Shown: positions 6,886 to 12,449 of the stretch, piece after piece
Numbering within the stretch: the stretch's first letter is position 1
How the letters are laid out: every line of letters begins with the position of its first letter
Assembly (NCBI GenBank): GCA_946480635.1
Contig: CAMLKV010000023.1
Span: forward strand, 1 to 12,449
Direction of reading: 5' to 3'
DNA: 12,449 bases
DNA from: an uncultured Flavobacterium sp.
GTDB taxonomy: Bacteria > Bacteroidota > Bacteroidia > Flavobacteriales > Flavobacteriaceae
Translations under genes and position numbers: made by a program
Notes under the pieces: model-generated
What the model saw: only the letters and a program-made list of their open reading frames with translations
Told to the model about the DNA's origin: nothing
Database searches by the model: none

Positions 6886-7422
6886 ATGAAGACTACAATT
6901 TTAGGAATGCTTGCAGTTATATTTACTTTAAATATCCAAGCGCAGAACAAAAACTTACAAACCGAGGTAAAAACAACTGTAACTACTATCAAGGATTCTG
7001 ACGGTGAAAAAAAACTAGTTAAATCTGAGGTTACAAAAGAGGTTCAAAAAGTAGAAGTAGAGGCCGAAAGACCAGGGACTAAAAACATTCCCATCGCAAA
7101 CACGCCTGTTGAGGTGACTAATACAACAACAGTAAATCATAATGGTGTGGCAAAAGTAGTAGATGTAGAACATTCTACATATTATATGCTTGACGGAATG
7201 AAATATCAATTAAAACCTGAAGAAGGGGGCTCATATACAATGTATACACCTCAAAACAAACCTCATGGTATTATGAGAAGAACTTCAAACAACAACTATA
7301 TTTTTTACAATAAAAATAAATTTTCTGTAGGTTATTTTGACGCAGAAGGGAATTTCATCCTTGACACATATAATAACAAATCAGATAAAATAACTACAGA
7401 GAAGTTTTTGATTCAGAAATAA
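6886..7422 (+). CDS. Secreted protein of unknown function (178 aa)
   Basis: I do not recognise a family. Residues 1-19 form a clear signal peptide (MKTT, a hydrophobic core, ending IQAQ before NKN), so the protein should be exported. There is no lipobox cysteine. The mature part has two regions. Residues 22-95 are rich in Val, Thr, Lys and Glu with alternating patterns (TEVKTTVTTIKD, KSEVTKEVQKVEVEAE, PVEVTNTTTV), suggesting extended beta strands or low-complexity linker. Residues 97-178 are rich in Tyr, Asn and Gly (STYYMLDGMKYQL, YTMYTPQNKPHG, NNNYIFYNKNKFSVGYFDAEGNFILD) and look like a small beta-sheet domain. The gene has its own -7 element and ends at a long hairpin terminator, so it is monocistronic. 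Codon use resembles its neighbours, so it is probably a native Flavobacteriaceae gene. Confidence 0.8.
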   Translation: MKTTILGMLAVIFTLNIQAQNKNLQTEVKTTVTTIKDSDGEKKLVKSEVTKEVQKVEVEAERPGTKNIPIANTPVEVTNTTTVNHNGVAKVVDVEHSTYYMLDGMKYQLKPEEGGSYTMYTPQNKPHGIMRRTSNNNYIFYNKNKFSVGYFDAEGNFILDTYNNKSDKITTEKFLIQK

Positions 7423-7448
7423 TAACAACAAAGCAACCCGAAGTACAA

Positions 7449-7481
7449 AAAAAACTCCGAATCGTTGATTCGGAGTTTTTT
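7449..7481. terminator. Bidirectional intrinsic terminator, 15-bp stem
   Basis: An uninterrupted stem of about 15 bp (core ACTCCGAATC / GATTCGGAGT, flanked by A and T tracts) closes a 3-base GTT loop. It lies between the convergent secreted-protein gene and the PLP-enzyme gene and can act in both directions. It is the longest stem in the window. Confidence 0.9.
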
Positions 7482-7502
7482 GATATTTATAATAATCTAT
7501 AA

Positions 7503-8543
7503 TTATTTTATAAATTCTATTTTCTGAGCTTCTTCAGCATTCACACTATCAAAGAAACCTTGAGCACTCATCCATTCATCACTAAATACTTTACTCATGT
7601 ATCTTGAACCATGATCAGGGAAGATTGCAATTACATTACTGTTTTCATCAAACTCACCTTCTTCAGCATATTGCCTGATAGCTTGCATTACTGCACCAGA
7701 TGTATATCCTACAAATAAACCTTCTGTTTTTGCAATATTACGTGTCATGTGAGCACTATCCTCATCTGTTACTTTTACAAATTTGTCAATTAAATCGAAA
7801 TCTGTAGCCGTTGGAATTAAATTTTTCCCTAAACCTTCAATTCTGTATGGATAAATTTCTTCGGCGTCAAACTCTCTAGTTTCATGATATTTTTTCAATA
7901 CTGAACCATAAGCATCTACACCTAAAATTCTAATGTTTGGATTTTTTTCTTTTAAAAACTTTGCAGCACCTGATAAAGTTCCACCAGTTCCAGTACAAGC
8001 TACAACATGAGTTACTTTACCGTTAGTTTGTTCCCAAATTTCAGGACCAGTGGTTTTATAATGAGCTTCAATATTTAATTCATTAAAATACTGATTGATA
8101 TACACTGAACCTTTTGTTTCTTCATGTAATCTTTTAGCAACATTATAATATGATCTCTCGTCATCAGCAGAAACGTGAGCGGGACAAACATAAACTTTAG
8201 CGCCCATACTACGTAACATATCTATTTTATCTGGAGATGATTTTGAACTTACTGCAAGAATGCATTCATAACCTTTGATAATGCTTACCATTGCCAAACT
8301 AAATCCTGTATTGCCAGATGTAGTTTCAATGATAGTATCACCAGGTTTTAGAATACCTTGCCTTTCAGCTTCCTCAATAATGTATAATGCGATACGGTCT
8401 TTTGTTGAGTGACCAGGATTAAAGGCTTCTACTTTTGCATAAAAATTTCCTTTAATTTCTTCAGTAATCTTATTGATTTTAATTAGCGGAGTATTCCCTA
8501 TTAATTCCAATACATTATTGTAAGCTTGTATATCTTGTCCCAT
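7503..8543 (-). CDS. PLP-dependent cystathionine beta-synthase / cysteine synthase family enzyme
   Basis: A 346-residue cytoplasmic fold-type II PLP enzyme of sulfur amino-acid metabolism. Visible are IGNTPL (15-20), the PLP lysine Lys49 in [10 protein letters not shown], the substrate/PLP loop TSGNTG (75-80), the phosphate-binding GTGGT (185-189), RIEGLG (234-239) and the SGA serine (282). [32 protein letters not shown] and LIDKF resemble catalytic cores of cystathionine beta-synthase more than O-acetylserine sulfhydrylases. No C-terminal CBS-domain pair is present. Substrate (serine plus homocysteine, or O-acetylserine plus sulfide) is unsettled. I chose the ATG at 8543. The frame stays open to a TTG at 8591, but those extra 16 codons lie where the 5' leader should be and do not resemble the family. 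The gene follows the broken S9 peptidase gene on the same strand. Confidence 0.88.
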   Translation of the reverse strand: MGQDIQAYNNVLELIGNTPLIKINKITEEIKGNFYAKVEAFNPGHSTKDRIALYIIEEAERQGILKPGDTIIETTSGNTGFSLAMVSIIKGYECILAVSSKSSPDKIDMLRSMGAKVYVCPAHVSADDERSYYNVAKRLHEETKGSVYINQYFNELNIEAHYKTTGPEIWEQTNGKVTHVVACTGTGGTLSGAAKFLKEKNPNIRILGVDAYGSVLKKYHETREFDAEEIYPYRIEGLGKNLIPTATDFDLIDKFVKVTDEDSAHMTRNIAKTEGLFVGYTSGAVMQAIRQYAEEGEFDENSNVIAIFPDHGSRYMSKVFSDEWMSAQGFFDSVNAEEAQKIEFIK

Positions 8544-8598
8544 ATATTTTATAATCGAGGCTTTGAATTTTGGAATTTTTAACAACACCAAAACTTTG

Positions 8599-8606
8599 CA
8601 AATCTA
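8599..8606 (-). promoter_or_regulatory. -7 element of the PLP-enzyme gene
   Basis: On the minus strand TAGATTTG followed by C matches TAnnTTTG exactly. Transcription would start near 8592, giving a leader of about 50 bases and excluding the TTG at 8591 as a practical start. No TTG is seen at the -33 position, which would fall inside the end of the peptidase gene. Confidence 0.5.
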
Positions 8607-8620
8607 TAAAAAAAAATTAA

Positions 8621-10777
8621 TTATTGCTTAATTCCTTCTAAATCTAATAAAAAAGAAAACTCTTTAGCGACTTCTTTTAAGGCTTCAAACCTTCCGGAAG
8701 CTCCGCCATGACCAGTATCCATATTTGTATCTAAATATAAAAGTTTTTTATTACTTTTCAAAGTCCTAAGTTTAGCAACCCACTTTGCTGGTTCCCAATA
8801 CTGTACCTGAGAATCGTGTAATCCAGTAGTTACTAACATGTTAGGATATTCTTGTTCTACAATATTATCATAAGGTGAATATGACTTCATATAGTCATAA
8901 TATTTTTTTTCATTAGGATTCCCCCACTCATCATATTCACCAGTTGTTAAAGGAATAGAATCATCAAGCATTGTCGTAACAACGTCTACAAATGGAACAG
9001 CTGCTATTACACCATTGTACAAATGTGGCGCCATATTAATAACAGCTCCCATTAACAATCCACCAGCTGAACCTCCTTCGGCGTACAAATGATCTGCTGA
9101 TGTATATTTTTGCTCAATTAAATATTTTGAACAATCAATAAAATCGGTAAAAGTATTTTTCTTTTTTAATAATTTTCCATCTTCATACCAAGGTCTGCCC
9201 AAATCTTCTCCTCCACGAATGTGAGCTATTGCATAAATAAAACCTCTATCTAACAAGCTTAAACGAGTTGTAGAAAAAGTACAATCCATAGAATAACCAT
9301 AAGATCCGTAAGCATATTGCAACAAAGGATTTTTACCATCGAGTTTAATTCCTTTTCTATATACTAATGAGATTGGAACTTTTACTCCATCCTGTGCAGT
9401 TGCCCAAACACGTTTCTCCTCGTAATTATTTTTATCAAACTTACCTCCCAATACTTCTTGTTCTTTTTTAATTTCTTTCGTTTTATCCTTCATATTAAAA
9501 TCAATTATTGACGAAGGTGTTGTAAGCGATTGATAACCATAGCGAAGTATATCCGTATCAAAATCAACATTTGTTGAAGTATAGGCTGTGTATGTTTCAC
9601 TTTCAAACGGAAGATAATATTCTCCTACTCCGCTCCAAGGCATTATACGAAGTTTAGTCAAACCATTATCTCGCTCTTCTACAACCAAGTAATCTTTAAA
9701 AATTTCAATATTCAGTATCCGTAAAGATCAGAATTCTTACTGAAAGCTCGTAAAAAATTGCACAATATATAAGCTAATTCTTATATCGTTATTCTCAGAA
9801 GTTTTCATCAACTTAAAGTTAGTTGCTTTGTCTTTATTGGTCAAAATATAGAAACTATCGTTGTAATGAGAAATACTGTATTCTAAACCTCTTGTTCTTT
9901 TCTGAAAAACTTTAAATGACTCATTTGGAGTATCTGCATTTAAGATTTGATATTCAGTGGTCATTGTACTCTGCGATCCAATAACAATGTATTTTTTTGA
10001 TTTTTCTTTATAGACAAAAACACTAAAAGTATCATCTTTTTCCTCAAAAACTAAAACATCTTCACTAGAATTTGTGCCTAATTTATGTCTGTATACCTTA
10101 TCAGATCTTAATGTTACAGGATCTTTAGTAACATAAAAAATAGTTTCATTATCATTTGCCCAAACTGAACCTCCAGTGCAATTTTCAATTTTATCTGATA
10201 AAATTTCACCTGTTTCTAAATTTTTGATTTGGATGGTGTAAATTCTTCTACTTACTAAATCAACACCGAAAGTTGCAAATTTATTATTAGGACTAACACT
10301 CACTCCGCCCAATTGAAAATAAGCAAGACCTTTTGCCATTTCGTTGCAATCAAACATGATTTCCTCTTGAGCATCAAGACTTCCTTTTTTTCTTGAATAA
10401 ATTGGATAATCTCCGCCAGTTACAAATTTTGATATGTAATAATATTCATTATATAAGTAAGGTACAGATTCGTCATCTTCCTTTATTCTAGATTTCATTT
10501 CAGAAAACAATTCACTTTGAAAGTCTTTTGTATGAGCCGTCATCTCTTCATAATACTTATTTTCAGCATTTAAATAATCGATAACTTCTTTATTATCACG
10601 ATCATTAAGCCAATAATAATTATCTATTCTAATATCTTTATGTTTTTCTAGAGTATGGGGAATTATTTTAGCAATAGGAGGTTGTATTTTTTTTGACATT
10701 TTATTTTGAGAAATTATTGTATTTATTGAAGTTGCAAAAATAAGACTAAGTAAGCTTATTTTAACTAATTTATTCAT
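8621..10777 (-). pseudogene. S9 prolyl oligopeptidase (oligopeptidase B-like), interrupted by two in-frame stops
   Basis: Oligopeptidase B-like serine peptidases cleave short peptides after basic residues; prolyl oligopeptidases are related. The gene begins with a signal peptide (residues 1-23, ending NTIISQ), then the N-terminal region (YYWLNDRDNKEVIDYLNAEN) and beta-propeller blades through YILTNKDKATNFKLMKTSENN. After that comes a block without family resemblance holding TAA (9739-9737) and TGA (9730-9728). Recognisable sequence resumes in the same frame at IEIFKDYLVVEERDNGLTKLRI and runs to the end. The catalytic domain is intact: Ser in EGGSAGG (9070-9068), Asp in GLHDSQV (8815-8813), His in DTGHGG (8710-8708). 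The downstream piece has only a TTG start and no promoter, so separate translation is unlikely. The product would be a secreted 346-residue propeller without active site. Total span (719 codons) is near family length. Confidence 0.85.
9711..9744. repeat. Inverted repeat inside the peptidase lesion
   Basis: TTCAGTA (9711-9717) and TACTGAA (9738-9744) are perfect 7-base inverted arms around 20 bases, within the block carrying the two stop codons. AATTCTTA also occurs twice, at 9732-9739 and 9776-9783, as a direct repeat. Either may be a trace of how the block arose, or chance in AT-rich DNA. Confidence 0.35.
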
Positions 10778-10786
10778 AATAGTTAG

Positions 10787-10818
10787 TTGTGTTTGTGAAC
10801 GGCAATTTAGTATTTTTG
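10787..10818 (+). promoter_or_regulatory. Probable ybaB promoter
   Basis: TTG (10787-10789), a 21-base spacer and an exact TATTTTTG (10811-10818), 23 bases before the ybaB ATG. It lies in the 64-base gap divergent from the peptidase gene. Confidence 0.6.
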
Positions 10819-10841
10819 TACATCATTTAAAAATTATAACG

Positions 10842-11168
10842 ATGTTTGGAGATATTATGGGTATGATGGGTAAACTTAAAGAGACCCAACAAAAGGTTGA
10901 AGACACTAAAAAAAGACTTGATTTTGTCTTGGTTGACGAACAAAGTTCTGATGGTTTACTAAAAACTACACTAACTGCTAATCGAAAAATAAAATCAATT
11001 TCGATTGATGATGCTTTACTTGAGGATAAAGAACAACTTGAGGATTATATAATTATGGTTTTAAACAAAGCCATAGAAAAGGCCACTAGTGTCCATGAAG
11101 CTGAACTTGCTGCTGTTGCAAAAGAAGGGATGCCAAATATTCCTGGAATGGATGGTCTTTTCAAATAA
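10842..11168 (+). CDS. ybaB: YbaB/EbfC-family nucleoid-associated protein
   Basis: A 108-residue cytoplasmic protein of the YbaB/EbfC family, small dimeric DNA-binding proteins associated with the nucleoid. Family features are the Met/Gly-rich amphipathic N-terminal helix ([25 protein letters not shown]), the central strands [20 protein letters not shown], the helix [24 protein letters not shown], and the Gly/Met/Pro-rich tail with [11 protein letters not shown]. Length matches the usual 100-115. In many bacteria ybaB sits with dnaX and recR; here it is alone between a divergent peptidase gene and a convergent aldolase gene, with its own promoter and terminator. The first ATG is used after an A-rich leader. 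Confidence 0.92.
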   Translation: MFGDIMGMMGKLKETQQKVEDTKKRLDFVLVDEQSSDGLLKTTLTANRKIKSISIDDALLEDKEQLEDYIIMVLNKAIEKATSVHEAELAAVAKEGMPNIPGMDGLFK

Positions 11169-11176
11169 ATCATAAA

Positions 11177-11207
11177 AAAATCCCGAAGTAATAAGCTTCG
11201 GGATTTT
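11177..11207. terminator. Bidirectional intrinsic terminator between ybaB and the threonine aldolase gene
   Basis: A 12-bp stem (AAAATCCCGAAG / CTTCGGGATTTT) with a 7-base loop lies 8 bases after the ybaB stop, with A and T tracts on either side. It can end the convergent aldolase transcript as well. Confidence 0.88.
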
Positions 11208-11228
11208 ATTTTTATAATAGTTTAAATA

Positions 11229-12254
11229 TTACATTGCAATTTTAGGCAATATATTCATCACGTATTCATGCATAACCTGACGATAATCTAAGTGAGTTAC
11301 TATGCGAAGTTTACCATGCCCCATTGAACTAATATGAATGCCTTTCTCTTTTAATTTATCCATTATTACTTTCTCACTCAAATACGACTGAATAGAAAAA
11401 ATCAAAATATTTGTTTCGACAGGCTCCACCGAAGCCACCCAAGGCAATTGAACTAAAATTTGAGCCAATTCTTTAGCTCTTCTATGATCGTCCTCTAAAC
11501 GTCCTACATGATGATCTAAAGCGTATATTCCTGCTGCTGCAAGATATCCAGCTTGTCTCATTCCTCCTCCTAAAATTTTCCTAATACGTAAAGCTTTTTT
11601 AATGGTTTTTGCATCAGAAATTAGGACAGAACCCACAGGAGCTCCTAAGCCTTTACTCAAACAAACTGAGATTGTATCGAATAATTGTCCGAACTGTCTT
11701 GGTGATTGTCGTTTTGCAACAAGCGCATTCCAAATACGCGCACCATCCAAGTGATACTTTAAATTATTTTGTAAACAAACTTGTTTTATTTCAGCTAAAG
11801 TTTCCATTTCATAACAAGCGCCTCCACCCTTATTTGTGGTATTTTCAATACTCACTAAACGAGTTAAAGGGGCATGATAAAATTCAGGATCATTTATAGC
11901 ATTTTTTACTAACGATGCATTAATCATTCCTCTATCTCCATCAACAAGATTACAAGAAACACCACTATTAAAAGAAGCTCCCCCACCCTCATAATGATAA
12001 ATATGAGACCATTTATCACAGATAACTTGATCTCCAGGATTTGTATGCAATTTTATTGCTGTTTGATTAGCCATAGTTCCCGAAGGAAAAAATAAAGCTG
12101 CTTCCATTCCAAAAATTGAAGCTACTTTTTCTTCTAAAGCATTTACAGATGGGTCTTGTTTATAAACATCATCACCTACTTTTGCACTAAACATAGCATG
12201 CAACATTTCTTGAGTAGGCTTGGTTACGGTATCACTTACCAGGTTTATTTCCAT
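11229..12254 (-). CDS. ltaE: L-threonine aldolase (low-specificity type)
   Basis: A 341-residue cytoplasmic fold-type I PLP enzyme that splits L-threonine or L-allo-threonine into glycine and acetaldehyde. Visible motifs are the N-terminal NLVSDTVTKPT (4-14), VGDDVYKQDP (26-35), FFPSGTMANQTA (55-66), the His84 region DKWSHIYHYEGGG, IENTTNKGGG (136-145), HLDGARI with Asp170 and Arg173, the Schiff-base Lys201 in SKGLGAPVGSV, and KILGGGMRQAG. Length agrees with the family (about 335-350). The enzyme could supply glycine for the one-carbon route served by GcvT, but the two genes are about 5 kb apart and not in one operon. The start at 12254 immediately follows a short inverted repeat; I see no consensus promoter upstream. 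Confidence 0.93.
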   Translation of the reverse strand: MEINLVSDTVTKPTQEMLHAMFSAKVGDDVYKQDPSVNALEEKVASIFGMEAALFFPSGTMANQTAIKLHTNPGDQVICDKWSHIYHYEGGGASFNSGVSCNLVDGDRGMINASLVKNAINDPEFYHAPLTRLVSIENTTNKGGGACYEMETLAEIKQVCLQNNLKYHLDGARIWNALVAKRQSPRQFGQLFDTISVCLSKGLGAPVGSVLISDAKTIKKALRIRKILGGGMRQAGYLAAAGIYALDHHVGRLEDDHRRAKELAQILVQLPWVASVEPVETNILIFSIQSYLSEKVIMDKLKEKGIHISSMGHGKLRIVTHLDYRQVMHEYVMNILPKIAM

Positions 12255-12271
12255 ATTGATAAAAAATCAAT
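12255..12271. repeat. Inverted repeat directly before the threonine aldolase start codon
   Basis: ATTGAT and ATCAAT, perfect 6-base arms with a 5-base A/T loop, end at the base next to the ATG of the minus-strand gene. In the mRNA this hairpin would occupy the ribosome landing area; as DNA it could be an operator. The arms are short and AT-rich. Confidence 0.35.
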
Positions 12272-12316
12272 CTATTTTTAAGAATTAACTTGTTCTAAAC
12301 TCACTATTTTTGAGGA

Positions 12317-12339
12317 GAAAGATATTTTTAGTATCTTTC
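12317..12339. repeat. Hairpin of unknown role upstream of the threonine aldolase gene
   Basis: GAAAGATA (12317-12324) and TATCTTTC (12332-12339) form a perfect 8-bp stem with a 7-base loop. No T tract follows on either strand, so it does not look like a terminator. A lone plus-strand TATTTTTG stands at 12305-12312, but no TTG lies at the right distance and no gene starts just downstream. Confidence 0.35.
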
Positions 12340-12399
12340 CCAAGTATTTCAACAACATATCACTTTTAAAGCCACACAGGTTTATATTAGAAATACATT

Positions 12400-12449
12400 T
12401 TGAAAACTCAAAAAATAGCCTTGGTTATGTTTCCTTATATTATTAAAAA
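12400..12449 (+). CDS. Possible first codons of a plus-strand gene, cut by the window edge
   Basis: From a TTG at 12400 the frame reads (M)KTQKIALVMFPYIIK to the window end, with an in-frame TAG just upstream (12388-12390). A later in-frame ATG is at 12427. The short peptide looks protein-like, but 16 codons cannot establish a gene. TATATTAG at 12383-12390 is a weak -7-like match. No function can be given. Confidence 0.2.
   Translation, partial: MKTQKIALVMFPYIIK

Noticed and set aside
8621..9688. Downstream half of the S9 peptidase as an independent catalytic-domain gene
   Set aside because: Its only start is a TTG in the middle of a conserved strand (DYLVVEE), with no promoter or leader, and it matches the interior of a full-length S9 peptidase.
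1..12449. A defence system, mobile element or other undescribed multi-gene system
   Set aside because: Nearly all genes belong to known housekeeping or metabolic families, composition is uniform, and I found no transposase, integrase, attachment repeats, CRISPR repeats or effector-like cassette.

Overview
The window looks like ordinary chromosome of a Bacteroidota bacterium, most likely Flavobacteriaceae and close to Flavobacterium. The DNA is AT-rich. Start codons follow A-rich leaders without Shine-Dalgarno motifs. Several genes carry the Bacteroidota promoter pattern (TTG, 19-21 bases, TAnnTTTG). The gene products (a GyrI-like protein, a DUF4369/TlpA-type secreted thioredoxin, an oligopeptidase B-like S9 peptidase with signal peptide) are typical of this group. 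The genus is inferred from general resemblance, not from a search.

Layout, left to right. 34-396 (+) encodes a small DUF1304-type membrane protein. It converges on, and overlaps by 12 bases, a minus-strand pair: histidine ammonia-lyase hutH and a stand-alone GyrI-like ligand-binding protein, joined by a TAATG overlap. Divergent from hutH is a secreted TlpA-like thioredoxin (2498-3862). A bidirectional terminator separates it from nnrD (3891-4737, minus), the NAD(P)HX repair dehydratase, which is frameshifted. Next come gcvT (4831-5913, glycine cleavage T-protein) and a YebC/TACO1-family gene (6022-6732). A small secreted protein of unknown function follows (6886-7422). On the minus strand lie a cystathionine beta-synthase-like PLP enzyme (7503-8543) and an S9 prolyl oligopeptidase gene (8621-10777) broken by two in-frame stops. 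ybaB/ebfC (10842-11168, +) and an L-threonine aldolase gene (11229-12254, minus) follow, then about 195 bases with hairpins and perhaps the first codons of another plus-strand gene.

The genes are mostly single transcription units, each with its own promoter or terminator. There is a loose amino-acid theme: histidine deamination, glycine cleavage, threonine to glycine, and sulfur amino acids. No pathway operon is present. GcvT and threonine aldolase both touch glycine/one-carbon metabolism, but they are unlinked here.

I found no mobile element, CRISPR array, tRNA, rRNA, prophage or defence cassette, and no convincing undescribed system. The points most worth a second look are the two broken genes (nnrD and the S9 peptidase), the unknown secreted protein with a 16-base palindrome upstream, the hutH/GyrI-like pairing, and the fused terminator/promoter between gcvT and yebC.
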